DNA of 64,000 nucleotides from Ptychodera flava (GCF_041260155.1 NW_027248395.1:525953-589952); one strand, 5' to 3'. Counted from the first letter of the stretch, positions 32,701 through 44,790 are shown. Program-made: numbers and translations. Notes: generated by a model from the letters alone, not told the origin.

Positions 32701-34740
32701 GTAAGTTGGCAAGTTGGCAGAGGCCCCCGCCAACTTCCACCCATGAAAGTTGTCAAGTAAGTTGGCAAGTTGGCAGAGGCCCCCACCAACTTCCACCCAG
32801 GAAAGTTGGCAAGAAAGTAAGTTGGCAAGTTGGCAGAGGCCCCCGCCAACTTCCACCCATGAAAGTTGGCAAGTAAGTAAGTTGGCAAGTTGGCAGAGGC
32901 CCCCGCCAACTTCCATCCATTTAAGTTGGCAAGTAAGTAAGTTGGCAAGTTGGCAGAGGCCCCCGCCAACTTCCCTGTATGAAAGTTGGCAAGTAAGTTG
33001 GCAAGTTGGCAGAGGCCTCCGCCAACTTCCACCCATGAAAGTTGGCAAGTAAGTAAGTTGGCAAGTTGGCAGAGGCCCCCGCCAACTTCCACCCATGAAA
33101 GTTGTCAAGTAAGTTGGCAAGTTGGCAGAGGCCCCGCCAACTTCCACCCAGGAAAGTTGGCAAGAAAGTAAGTTGGCAAGTTGGCAGAGGCCCCCGCCAA
33201 CTTCCACCCATGAAAGTTGTCAAAGTTGGCAAGTTGGCAGAGGCCCCCGCCAACTTCCACCCATGAAAGTTAGCAAGTAAGTAAGTTGGCAAGTTGGCAG
33301 AGGCCCCCGCCAACTTCCGAGTATGAAAGTTGGCAAGTAAGTTGGCAAGTTGGCACAGGCCTCCGCCAACTTCCACCCATGCAAGTTGGCAAGTAAGTTG
33401 GCAAGTTGGCAGAGGCCCCCGCCAACTTCCACCCATGAAAGTTGGCAAGTAAGTAAGTTGGCAAGTTGGCACAGGCCCCCGCCAACTTCCACCCATTAAA
33501 GTTGGCAAGTAAGTTAGCAAGTTGGGAGAGGCCCCCGCCAACTTCCACCCATGGAAGTTGGCAAGTAAGTAAGTTGGCAAGTTGGCAGAGGCCCCCGCCA
33601 ACTTCCCTGTATGAAAGTTGGCAAGTAAGTTGGCAAGTTGGCACAGGCCCCCGCCAACTTCCACCCATGAAAGTTGGCAAGTAAGTAAGTTGGCAAGTTG
33701 GCAGAGGCCCCCGCCAACTTCCACCCATGAAAGTTGTCAAATAAGTTGGCAAGTTGGCAGAGGCCCCCGCCAACTTCCACCCATGAAAGTTGGCAAGTAA
33801 GTAAGTTGGCAAGTTGGCACAGGCCCCCGCCAACTTCCACCCATGAAAGTTGGCAATTAAGTAAGTTGGCAAGTTGGCAGAGGCCCCCGCCAACTTCCAT
33901 CCATTTAAGTTGGCAAGTAAGTAAGTTGGCAAGTTGGCAGAGGCCCCCGCCAACTTCCCTGTATGAAAGTTGGCAAGTAAGTTGGCAAGTTGGCAGAGGC
34001 CTCCGCCAACTTCCACCCATGAAAGTTGGCAAGTAAGTAAGTTGGCAAGTTGGCAGAGGCCCCCGCCAACTTCCACCCATGAAAGTTGTCAAGTAAGTTG
34101 GCAAGTTGGCAGAGGCCCCCGCCAACTTCCACCCAGGAAAGTTGGCAAGAAAGTAAGTTGGCAAGTTGGCAGAGGCCCCCGCCAACTTCCACCCATGAAA
34201 GTTGTCAAGTAAGTTGGCAAGTTGGCAGAGGCCCCCGCCAACTTCCACCCATGAAAGTTGGCAAGTAAGTAAGTTGGCAAGTTGGCAGAGGCACCCGCCA
34301 ACTTCCGAGTATGAAAGTTGGCAAGTAAGTTGGCAAGTTGGCACAGGCCTCCGCCAACTTCCACCCATGCAAGTTGGCAAGTAAGTTGGCAAGTTGGCAG
34401 AGGCCCCCGCCAACTTCCACCCATGAAAGTTGGCAAGTAAGTAAGTTGGCAAGTTGGCACAGGCCCCCGCCAACTTCCACCCATAAAGTTGGCAAGTAAG
34501 TTAGCAAGTTGGCAGAGGCCCCCGCCAACTTCCACCCATGAAAGTTGGCAAGTAAGTAAGTTGGCAAGTTGGCAGAGGCCCCCGCCAACTTCCCTGTATG
34601 AAAGTTGGCAAGTAAGTTGGCAAGTTGGCACAGGCCCCCGCCAACTTCCACCATGAAAGTTGGCAAGTAAGTAAGTTGGCAAGTTGGCAGAGGTCCCCGC
34701 AACTTTCCAGTTGTCAAGTAAGTTGCCAAGAGGGCAGAGG
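29730..34740. repeat. 56/60-bp minisatellite with orientation switches
   Basis: Eighty-odd copies of a unit containing AAGTTGGCAAGTAAG and the hairpin GTTGGCAGAGGCCCCCGCC. Two unit lengths alternate: 60 bp (AAGTAAGTAAG) and 56 bp (one AGTA fewer). Units read in one direction at about 29740-30055, flip to about 30638, read in the first direction again at about 30797-31075, and flip to the end at about 34740. Linker variants such as CATCCATTTAAG, CCTGTATGAAAG and CCGAGTATGAAAG define an order that repeats every about 985 bp between 32.9-33.5 and 33.9-34.5 kb. Confidence 0.95.
30639..30830. repeat. Minisatellite leader, copy 2
   Basis: Second copy of the unique leader at 29576-29765, inside the array. 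It shows that leader plus proximal units were duplicated as a block. Confidence 0.92.
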
Positions 34741-37104
34741 CCAGTGTCATCTATTATTGTCTTCACATTTACATATTTTTCGTGTAACCCCATGTTCGTG
34801 TCGGCTACATAGACTATCTGCCAGAAATTATGCTGTGGCTCGCGAAGATGGGGATATGGCGATTTGACGAAGTAGCTACAGGCCAGTCCGGCATGTTTAT
34901 GGAAGCATCGTGTGGGCATGGCACTTAGAAATCTACGTGGGACATTCATGTTCCCTAATGCCACGCTGCTTATTACAGTGAACAAGGAAAGACAAGATTT
35001 TACAGTCATGGTCTTTTCGACATCGTTTCAGAGCGGTCGGGTCGCCGATTACACATCGCTATGTACATGTTACATAAGTGAACAACTCACGTTCACAGAC
35101 TTGTTGCAAAACATCCGGCCTTGACTATCTTTCAGGAGGGGACGTTCACTTTATCTCATAATAATAATTAAAGAATGAAAAAATATGGACAAGGTCTGGT
35201 CTTTCATCCCAAGTTTTAGTTTAGAACTGATCAAAATCCTATGAATTGCATTTTCACTGCGATTTGCGGTTGAATTTCTTTGTGACTTGGCAACGACATT
35301 TTTGCATACTCCTGCTTTTTACCACTTCGTGAAAATGGTATCACCCATCCAACGCTATATGTACGTGTATCGATCATTATACAAAGAGAACGCATAAAAA
35401 AAAAAACGACGCTCGCGGTCATGGGTTCAAGGACATTCACAAGGAGACATCCTCTTCGAGTCTGTCACGGATATTTTACTAGTTTTGAAAACTTACAAAA
35501 GCCAGTGTTCGAAATTCGTGGGCATTGTAACCACCCACCAGGGCAGGTAACTTGAAAAAGTTGTCTTCCCGGGTGAAACTAACCCGTTCGGAGATGATTA
35601 TACCTCGCAGATCAAATGTAGTAAAATTTAAAAAACAAAACAAATAAAACTACCAGCAACAGACACTGTGCTCTCCATTGGTTTTATGTTCTGTTAGAAA
35701 AATTACGAATTTGGGTAAAAAAATAAACAGTGAGCACCAAATAAATCCAAGAGAATGTTGCCCCGTCAATTTATTACATTTTAAACCACGTGTCCTTTCT
35801 ACTCAGGTCTTGAACGGGAGCGCTAGCGACAAGGAAATGAGAATCAACTTACATCTCAATAAAATTTGTTTGAAAACCTAGAACTTGCATTTTGTCCTTT
35901 ACTTTTTTCACGTACGACTTTGCTCCTATGTCAACGTGATGGTACGCTAGTTTATATCTTATATCACGGGTGGAGGGACTGTGGTTATATGAGTCCGTAC
36001 CAGCTAAGTCAACGGTAATAATGTTGTAGAAAATGCAAGTGATTTCATCGGCGAACTGATTTTGCTTATAATTCCGTTTTATTTGTCAGTGAAAAGATCT
36101 GACTTGATGTTTCCGAGGTAGCCGAATTGGCGCACTATCTTACCGAGGCGCGAAGGCCAAGCTTGTCTGTCCAGTGTCCGTTTTCAAAATTATCTGAGCG
36201 CTCACCATGCACTGTGTTCAGAGAAGTATTACACAGTGGGACTAAACTGGTCACTAAAACGCTGGAAATTCATTCTCTGTGTGGAACAAAAAACTAAATA
36301 ATTAAATTAAACAAAAAACTAAATAATAAAATTTAACAACTGACATGCATTATGTTGAAAAATCCAGTTCTAAAAAATGAGCAATATCGCGGAAGTATTG
36401 ATACCGGTCATCAACTGCGCAACCTGTCAGATCGGGCATTTATAGAAGCAAACATGGCTACCACGCTCAGAAGTAAGCTTATAGCTTGTGACTACCGGTA
36501 TTTCGTTGCCGCTACGCAAGACGCCGCAGTGTAAAATACAATTCTGGGCTTCGGCAAAATGAGGCAGGTGTATGATCGTGCTGCCGTAAGGTGACTTATC
36601 CGACCGGGGAAAGATGACGAGATACGACAGAAGTTTTAATATTACAATCGAGGTACACCTCTATTGTATTACGAAGCACCGTTGCGTCTCTCCATGAGTT
36701 CGTGAGGGGACGGGTTGTCAATGTTAGTTCAAAGTAAAGAAATTCTGGTGTGAGAAAGTCATGTCGATGCGATGTGCAGTGATGTTTTTAAAGACCTATA
36801 CTGAGCAAGCTCCAGAAATAAATCTAAGATTAATTGCGCCCCTGAAGTATGTACGATTGCGTCGTTGTGTGCATTGTTACGTTGTACATGATTTTTGTGT
36901 ATTCGTTTCGGGAATTATCAAAGTCGGGAATGGAATATGCATGGTCATAAATGTCCGAGGCAGCTCATGAATGTGCACTTATAAAAGTACATGAACATTT
37001 GTTCTCCCAATCACATGAAGGCGCGACTTTGCACAAGTTTTAAATATCGGATATTTGCAATCTAGTATCAAAGTTTGACATATCGACGTTTTCGGGACTG
37101 CGGT
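34741..37104. other. Host non-coding DNA after the minisatellite
   Basis: No gene recognised. A 70-residue plus frame at 34912-35124 may be a diverged partner of 28504-28875. The region includes the right inverted-duplication arm (36390-36740). Confidence 0.4.
36390..36740. repeat. Diverged inverted duplication, right arm
   Basis: Partner of 26640-26960 in inverted orientation (see there). Confidence 0.68.
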
Positions 37105-37305
37105 GAGATTTCACCACCTCACAGTTCTGGCCAAACCCGACTTCCAAGGACTGACTCTAGTTTCGATATTAGACGATACTAGATTCTGTCAAATCACAAG
37201 TAAATATCCGGTATATATATGAGATTTCACCACCTCACAGTTCTGACCAAACCCGACTTCAAAAGACTGACTAGTTTCGATATTAGACGATACTAGATTC
37301 AGTCA
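37105..37305. repeat. Tandem duplication, 116-bp period
   Basis: GAGATTTCACCACCTCACAG occurs at 37105 and 37221, each followed by a TAGACGATACTAGATTC block. Confidence 0.93.
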
Positions 37306-37772
37306 CACATTACACATTACCAGTAGAATTACGACATTGTCTTCGCTGTACTGTAACGTTTGCCGACAGTGACAAGGATACGTTATCACCGTCCGAGTGT
37401 AAGAGCACTATGTCATTGTCACGTACTGTAAAGTGACAATGACATGATACATGTCAAGCAACTGACAAGGCAACCTTTTCAGAATACATTCTTCTACAAA
37501 ATTCAGAGTATGTTGCGTCACCACTGAAAGCGTTGTTGACAGCCAACACCGAGACGAAATTGCTTTGGTTAAAATCGAACAGCAAAGTGGCGTAAAGCCT
37601 GCCTATGGTTCATTCCGCCAAAGGTAAATTTCACATTCAGTGAAATGCTTCTGTCATGATCTCAAACAAGAGAAAAGGAAGAAGATTTAAACCTCTTTTG
37701 GTGAGTCATTTTTAGCGGATTCATTTTAGAAGAAATATTTATCACTGCAGTTATTTTCGAAATTACTTTAAT

Positions 37773-37814
37773 CACGGTCCCTCCACAATTTGTAGGATTT
37801 GTGGAGGGACCGTG
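37773..37814. repeat. CACGGTCCCTCCAC palindrome (member 1)
   Basis: CACGGTCCCTCCACAA and its exact inverse TTGTGGAGGGACCGTG around a 10-base loop. Other members: 37980-38007, 39527-39551 and, imperfect, 4682-4702. Confidence 0.9.
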
Positions 37815-37979
37815 CTTTAATCGACAATATTGCCACTTATATGACAACGTTATGTGATCAAGGTCATGCAGAGTCCAAAGGTCATGGCGGCCATGCTTTT
37901 GCAATGACGATGCGATCTACACTTTCTCGATAATTTCGCGGGTTATTTATCTTACTTTTCGCCAATGTTTTCGACCTAA

Positions 37980-38007
37980 CACGGTCCCTCCACGTGGAGG
38001 GACCGTG
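37980..38007. repeat. CACGGTCCCTCCAC palindrome (member 2)
   Basis: Perfect loopless 28-bp palindrome with the same arm as 37773. Confidence 0.92.
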
Positions 38008-38704
38008 GACCTAACCATATGACATGCATTGCATTTACAACTGTCGCGTTATTTTACTCGAATGAGAATGAAATCGTTGGGTTTTTAACAATACCGTAGC
38101 CGCTACGTGCTACCTCTCTCCATATGGTGCGGAATAAATGTGACTGTGAGACCGTATTTAGTATCGATTCGGCCCCTTGACAATCATCTGCTCGACAATT
38201 ATGCCACGAACGAGTAACAACTTACAACTGCGTAGACATGGGTTTTTTTCTCATCAACTAATCACTCTGTTTTATTGTGTCGCGTTTATCTAACGCATAA
38301 CGCAACTTCGGAATGATTATAAAGAAAGGAAAGACGAAAAATACAAGATCTGGGTTTTCGTAATTAATTTTATTCCCATGATAGCTGTCATTTCTTGGTC
38401 TTTTCATTCGATGCCTGTGTAAAAAGGACGAAAGTGGTTAAGACAATAATACAGTGATCGAATAATAATGTGTTTAATAAAAGTTTGTTGTCAGACTTCG
38501 AACTCGCATTTGCGACTTCATTCAGAATTAACAACGCAACTCTGAAATTGCCGAGCCATTCCCTCATTAGAAGTTCCTTTTTTAAAACTTTAAATGTTTA
38601 TTTAGTATTCTGTATTTTCGATGGTCTTCATTTCGTTGGTATTGCAATCAATGATAAAGAAGACGTAAAATGTCGTTTGCGGACATGACATGCTCATTGA
38701 AATT

Positions 38705-38843
38705 GCAGGAAAGCTGGGTAAAGCCTGCCTATGGTTGATTTCCGCCAGAGCAGAGGTAAATTTCGATTGGATTCAAACATGAATTCCATTTACAACTGTC
38801 GGGTTATTGTACTCAAATGGGAATTAAATCGTTACGTTTTTAA
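38705..38843 (+). repeat. Host tandem duplication, copy 2, left part
   Basis: Continues at 45010 beyond the Kolobok element. The last bases TTAA (38840-38843) are the transposon's target duplication. Confidence 0.85.
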
Positions 38844-39063
38844 AGGGAAACCTACGTCCAGCGCATGTCACCCTTCATCCCTTCCAAAATCACCCCTGAA
38901 TAAAATGCAGCCGGAATTTTCAACGTGCTCGCACGCGCAAACGACTACGGCGAGACGAAAAGAGAATTTGAAGTAGACGACATTTATGAAAATGAGCTCC
39001 GAATCCCATGGGCGCGAAAGGGCTCATGGGAGAAGCGGGCGTGACGTCATCGGCGATACACAG
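38844..39063 (+). repeat. Kolobok left TIR
   Basis: Matches the reverse complement of 44791-45009 with a few substitutions. It contains a CpG-rich GACGTCATCGGCGATACACAG inner edge with a CRE-like TGACGTCA, just upstream of the transposase start. Confidence 0.93.
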
Positions 39064-39154
39064 CGTTGGAGTCTATGACTATAGTAGTGCAGTTTTATAA
39101 GTTTTGATCTCTGCGCGTTACAGCTTTTTTATTGATTGCTCAGTAGCATGCAAA

Positions 39155-42100
39155 ATGGTTTACTGTTGTGCAGTTGGGTGAAAAAATGACTCAAGGAAGA
39201 ACAAAAACGGTGTCAGTTTTTACCGATTCCCCACAAGTCAGCTTTTCCGGAGACAGTGGCTCAAGAAAGTCGGGCGAGGTGATAACTTGTTAAAAACTGT
39301 AAAAGACGCAAAGTTATGTTCTGCACATTTCAAGGATAATTGTTTTATAAGGGATTTGAAGGTAAGTTTTCAATCATTTTTGATCCCCTTGCGAATATAT
39401 TAGAGAAATATAAAAAATACTGGTCGCGGTTAATTGCTGAGACCATGGGGGTAGCAGAGACTGCTACCTCCATGCTGAGACATTACGACTCATCTGGAAT
39501 TAACGGTACTTTGTTATGGATACAGACACGGTCCCTCCATAAAGGATCGTGATACAGATGAGAGTAGCTTGAAATCGCGATCAGAAATTTTGCAGAAATG
39601 TGGATTTTTTTCGTGATGGGATGTTTCAGCAGCTTCAGTACGTGTATTTCATGTCCTGCGGCAGGTGATTTGGACAAAAAAAAAACATAGTAGGAGGATG
39701 TCAGTCTGCGGGTGATTAGGCTTGTCGAACGAGGCGTCAAAGTGTGGCTTGTTTCCGCACAGATAGTTTAACTTCCGTACATGGTATACAATGCGAAGTG
39801 TTAATTATTGGATACACAGAAAAAACGCCTGTTTAGTAAATTGAGCACGAAAACCAAAATAAAGTACGTGTAAAATTCCTTTGAAAACATGTTTATTTCA
39901 CTACACGGCAACTGTGATGTATTAGTGGAATACTGATTCATTCGTCGCAAATTGAAAGTCACTGCTAGCCTTTTGGCAAATCACGGTTACTCTTGGCATG
40001 GTGCTCCTGTTTTAGCTCCATGCTCTGAGGCAAATTTACATTCATGAGTTCGAATATGTCGACAAATTCACAGACAAAACAAATCCAGCGAATCTCTTTG
40101 TGTTGTAAAACTATACCTTGTCTTATACACGCATGTCCAGTCAGATCGGGCAGCAGGTAATTATAAATGTTTTTATTCACCACGAAATGACTGACTGGTG
40201 TGTTTATAATTGCTTTGGTGTTTGCAAACTTTTCCTGTCGTCAATCGAATTTATCTCACACGGCAACGTGTTTCCTCATATAAATCAAGTGATATTGGAT
40301 CTGAAAGCAAGAACGATTACAGAAATTACTTTGTCGATACTTCCATCGAAACCATGTTGTAACCAATTTGTAATATTATTTCTGAATGTCTTTTTCAGCA
40401 TGAAATGCTCGGTACTAAGCTACGTCGACAGTTGAAAGACGATGCTGTTCCTACGATTTTCAAACACTTGTCATCCCCCAAGAAGAGGATTTTCAGTGCA
40501 AAGAGAGAGTCGCGAAAACAGACGAGTCAGGTAAAGTTAATCGATTTTGAACGTCGAACTTGGTCGTCGTACTCTTGTTTTCGAAACTTAAGGTTTAATA
40601 CTTTTGAAAATTTTAAAGACACAATTTTAAAGTACAAAATTATGTTTACGTACGGTTTTTCCCCTACAGATTGTCAATAGCCTGACTACAGAAAGTCCCC
40701 AATTACCCGTCACGTGCGAGATGTACGCCAATGATGATACTACAATTGAAGCCAACAGCTGCGATGCTTCAACTCAGGTGAGAATTAACCATAAGAAAAA
40801 TCCTTTTCAATAACAACGTAGCCGGTTTTGACAAAAACAACAAAAATACAACAATAATATGATAATAGTAATAATAATAATTATAATTCCATTTTTATAG
40901 GCCTACACGTCATCGATAAACGTTGGCACGCAAACTGAGACAGTGTGTTCATGTAGCTGTTACAACATCGAGAATCCCCACTGTATGTCTGTAAAGTTGG
41001 ACCATCCATACTCTAGCGACACGTTTTCATCAACGAAGAGGCGGAATAACGCAGGAAATTCCCCGATATTTGTACCGACGCCATTACAATGTACAAATGA
41101 CACTGATATAGAAATAGATCCACTGGTACAAGACCTGTCTTTTATGGTTGACGGTGAAGAATTTCCTACGCACACAAACGCAGTTTGTGAGATCACTGCC
41201 AGGTTACACAACGCCATAGAGGATGTAGGGTGTGAGAACAGTCCTCACGTGCACTATGGACAGATTTGACAAAGGTGATTTCGATCCTACCGGGGCACCA
41301 AGAATTGTCGAAGACCTTGAAAATAAATGTTCTCTCTTAAATGTATCGATGTCAAGTATTGTAGATACAGATGATACATTCACTGCTGAAAGCGATAGTG
41401 ACGAAAGCGAAAGTGGGAAGACAATTGACGACTCCGAAGGAGAACACGAGAAAGACTTTCTTGGTGACAGGAAATTCATCGTGTTTGAAAGCTGCCTAGA
41501 TATACTATTCAAGAGGTGTTCGGAATGCGGAGAAATTGTAACAGAAGTCTCAAGAAGTACAAACGGATCAATGTTGACAGTAAAGATGACATGCATACGT
41601 TCACATAACGTTATCTGGCGCTCACAGCCAATTATAAACCGAATGTCTGTCGGCAATTTACTTACGGCTGCCGCAATACTTTTCAGTGGGAACACGTTCA
41701 ATCGTATAGCACAGTGCTTCTCATTTCTCAATCTCACGTTCTTTAGCGAGGTTACCTATTTGTCAACACAAAATAGGTATCTGTTTCCCGTCATTAACAC
41801 TGCATGGGAAAGAGAATCAACGCAAGTTAAAGCCGACCTGCGAAATATGGAGACAGTGAAGCTATCCGGCGATGGACGCTGCGACTCTCCTGGATACAGT
41901 GCAAAATACGGACTGTACTCGTTTATCGAACAGAGCAGCGAGAAAGTGGTCGATTTTACAGTTACCCAAGTGTCGCAGGTTGCAAACTCTAACGCGATGG
42001 AAAAGGCAGGCTTTAAGAAAACCCTCGATCGAATTCTAACCGACGAAGTCAAAGTGTCAACAGTAGCAACTGACAGGCATCTACAAATCGCCAACACCAT

Positions 42101-43080
42101 GAAGAAAGATTACCCTGAAATTTCCCATCAGTTTGATGTCTGGCACGTCGCGAAGTCTATAACCAAACGGCTAACCGAGTACACCAAGAGGAAGAAATAC
42201 AAAGATTTGAAGCCATGGGTTCAGTCCGTCTCAAACCATCTGTGGTGGAGCGCCGCAACGTGTGATGGAAATCCAGATATCCTTCGGGAAAAATGGCTGT
42301 CCATCGTTCATCATACTGCCAATGTCCACGATTGGGATGGATGTACACACTTCCATGACTGTGCCCACCCACCGCTTGAGAGAGACGACGAGAAAGCCAT
42401 CAAGTGGTTGAAAATAGGAGAACCAAGCCATGACGTACTGAAAGAGGTGGTCTTTGATAAAAAGATCCAGGCAGCTGCTGAGAAGCTTTCAGAATTCTGC
42501 CATACTGGTAGTTTGGAGTCATTTCATGCTTTGCTTACCAAGTACTGTCCAAAGCGACAACATTTCTCATATAAAGGTAAAATTAATCTTACAAATAATC
42601 TTACCTTATTGCAGTGTCATTATCATACAGTACGTCAAAAATATTGTTTCTCACATCTCGCGTTGCACTGTTAATTTCATGGTTAAGAACGTGTTTTTAT
42701 GTGTACCTTTGAATATTGACTATAAAAAAATACTATTTACAATTTAATATTTTTGATATCTTACAGGTATGGTAGCGAGAGCACAACTTGCTGCATTAGA
42801 CCATAATGCAAACTCCGGCAGAAACCACGCATCGATTACGAATGGTGACAGACAAGGGGAACATAGGTACAGGACTGTGTTCCCAAAGAACAGGAAGGCA
42901 TGGGTGGCTAAACCAATTAAGGAGAAGAAATCCTACTGTCATGTCAGTGAAATGATGTGTGATGTCATCGGAAGAAGAAGGAGTGGCCGTGAGATGGAAA
43001 CATCAACGTTCCAGACTTACCTGCCAATATCGCACCAACTCCAAGACCCCCTGTTGAAGATGTTGTTACCGCACACCTGA
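39155..43080 (+). pseudogene. THAP-domain Kolobok transposase, spliced, inactivated
   Basis: Predicted exons: 39155-39361 (THAP), 40399-40530, 40670-40777, 40901-42576 and 42767-43080, all with GT/AG borders. Exon 1 encodes a THAP zinc-finger (MVYCCAVG, then GVSFYRFP, LFRRQWLKKV and KLCSAHFKDNCF), which binds the transposon ends. The long exon encodes a DDE nuclease: the 480-residue frame from 41232 has SGDGRCDSPG (D214), TDRH (D281) and SLESFHALL (E429), with DVWHVAK and ISNHLWW-type motifs between. The last exon gives MVARAQLAALDHNANSG. Two lesions: a TGA at 39179-39181 where the second THAP Cys ligand is expected, and a frame change between 41232 and 41269. It is therefore not autonomous as it stands. 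Confidence 0.85.
39527..39551. repeat. CACGGTCCCTCC palindrome (member 3), inside Kolobok
   Basis: CACGGTCCCTCCAT...GGATCGTG, an imperfect copy in the first intron of the transposase gene. Confidence 0.6.
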
Positions 43081-43443
43081 CTAGATTCCGCCAGTAACTC
43101 TTAATTCGATAATATTGTCAATAATGCCGAATCAGCATGGCGTACCTTGCCTTACGGATATAGAGTTTCTGAACTTCGATGAATATGCACAATAGAGTTT
43201 CGATGGGTTGCAAGGGGGTTGTGTTTAAATACATCGATTTTTAAATGTGACCTTCAGAAAACGGTAGGTTTCAGAAAATGAACGCATAACGTTTTTAAAA
43301 TGTAAAATATAGGGCAGAAGAACCGATCAGAAAACCGGAAAATGGGGCTTATCAAAAATATCACACATTCACCCGACGCTAACAGAGATTATTTCTTGAT
43401 ATTTTATTTACACCATTCCTCTATCAGTCTTAGTATACACACA
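43081..43443. other. Convergent 3' spacer in Kolobok
   Basis: AT-rich spacer between the transposase stop (43078-43080) and the stop of the minus-strand gene. No gene is seen. Confidence 0.5.
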
Positions 43444-44729
43444 TTAAAATGGAAGGTGACAATCTTTAAAGCCAACGAATCTCCGGACTCTTCTGGATAC
43501 ACTTTCTAATGGCCAATACAACACAGGCGGGAATAACTCTCCTTCTTCTCGCCGTCCAAGCCTTCCGTAGATCCAATAAGTGAACTGTGTATATGCTGCC
43601 CAGCGATACGTACTACAGATAAACGACACAGAAAACTTTTTTGAGTAAGGTTTGGCAGTCATGACGTTGCATCGATATATTAGTCTTTTATAGTCTTTCA
43701 TTCTTATGCAAACTCAAATGTACATGTGTGAAACGCTTACGAGAAAGTGAATCTCTCCATGCACAGAAGTAGCTGATTCAGGAATAGCAATTCTCTTACA
43801 TGAAACTAAACGTGATTTTTCTAAATAACTAAGAGCTAGAAAATATCAATCTACAGATCGATCAAACTCAGGTATCCATCTTAAACTTTCAGTGTACGTC
43901 ATCTTTCATGCATTCATGTATTATGTAAATGTACCAAGACCGATGTTCTCTATGGGTGTGAATTGACACTTGGAAGTTCCTGTAAACAACACAAAATTTG
44001 AATAAAGCTAGTCGTAGAGCTGAAAAAAAAGCTACGAACTATCAGCTAAGGAAATAAAAATTCATTGAGAAATTGAGAACTTACCGATTTTCGACTGGAT
44101 TGGTAATTTTATCGCAACGCAGGTCTTGCAACCTCAATAGTGCAGTTTCCAGAACAGCTTGGTTTAGGCAAACAGATTGAAAAGTTGTGCCGCTTGTGAT
44201 ACATGTCTCACCTATGTAGAAAATAAAATAAAGTTTGAGTTACAGTAAGTAGCATTGAGTATAAAAGCTGGCTCGACGGTTCGTCGTTCAATTACCAGTA
44301 GGAAAACGTAACACTCGACGATTTTCCATAGCGTAGACGGATGATAGACGCGATGAGCTTCTTGAAAGTCAGTTACAAAAATATATCAAGTTTCGTTTTC
44401 TGAACCTTACGGTGAAGTCAGTTGACAGAACATGCAAACTTAGTACTTACCTTCTAACTTCTGTTCGATGGCATCATTCTCAAGGCAGCAAACACACTCT
44501 GACAGTAATGGCATCGCTATACAATTTTCACAGTGACACCAGTCACTGTTAGTCTGCCGACTTGAATCTTCAGTACTGTCAGAGCCAACACTGTCATCAC
44601 TCTCATCCTGATCGTCACTGCTGTCTGAAACTTCGCCTTCGGTGTATCTTGGCTCAAATTGGTATGGTTTGATTTCAGTCGGGAAAAGAAACACTCTGTG
44701 TCAGAAATATCGCTGTCCGAACTCTCCAT
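43444..44729 (-). pseudogene. P2X7 ballast-domain-like gene carried by Kolobok
   Basis: Three predicted exons with GT/AG borders: 44461-44729, 44085-44211 and 43444-43612. Exon 1 is acidic and Ser-rich, then SDWCHCENCIAMPLLSECVC, a CxC-x2-C plus CVCC pattern. Exon 2 gives TCITSGTTFQSVCLNQAVLE. Exon 3 gives YTQFTYWIYGRLGRR. These match, in order, the cysteine-rich cytoplasmic ballast of the P2X7 receptor (zinc and guanine nucleotide binding there), which also occurs alone in many invertebrate proteins. No channel part is present. The frame changes near 44,680 and twice within exon 3, so it looks inactive. It is convergent with the transposase gene and ends inside the right TIR side. Its role in the transposon is unknown. 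Confidence 0.72.
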
Positions 44730-44790
44730 AGTCAGTCTTGCGAACGCGCTAAGACTGTTCACGCAGATTGTCAGTGGGCTACACAATCGT

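Larger units (their letters stand above)
37575..38520 (+). repeat. Host tandem duplication, copy 1
   Basis: Shares AAAGCCTGCCTATGGTT (37592), ACAACTGTCG and AGACCGTATTTAGTATCGAT (38150) with copy 2 (38705-38843 continuing at 45010-45480). About 390 bp of copy 1 (37.63-38.03 kb), holding two small palindromes, has no counterpart in copy 2. Confidence 0.85.

Noticed and set aside
31067-33092. Open frames of up to about 446 codons in the minisatellite (repeats of VEVGGGLCQLANLLTCQL and KLASWQRPPPTS types)
   Set aside because: They are open on several frames and both strands because the 56/60-bp unit has few stops. There is no start context, no splice support and no known domain.
29730-34740. 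CRISPR-like repeat array
   Set aside because: The units are continuous with no unique spacers, flip orientation, and lie in animal DNA.
37410-37455. Hairpin TGTCATTGTCAC...GTGACAATGACA
   Set aside because: A single short inverted repeat in unannotated host DNA with no second copy or context; not enough to call a feature.
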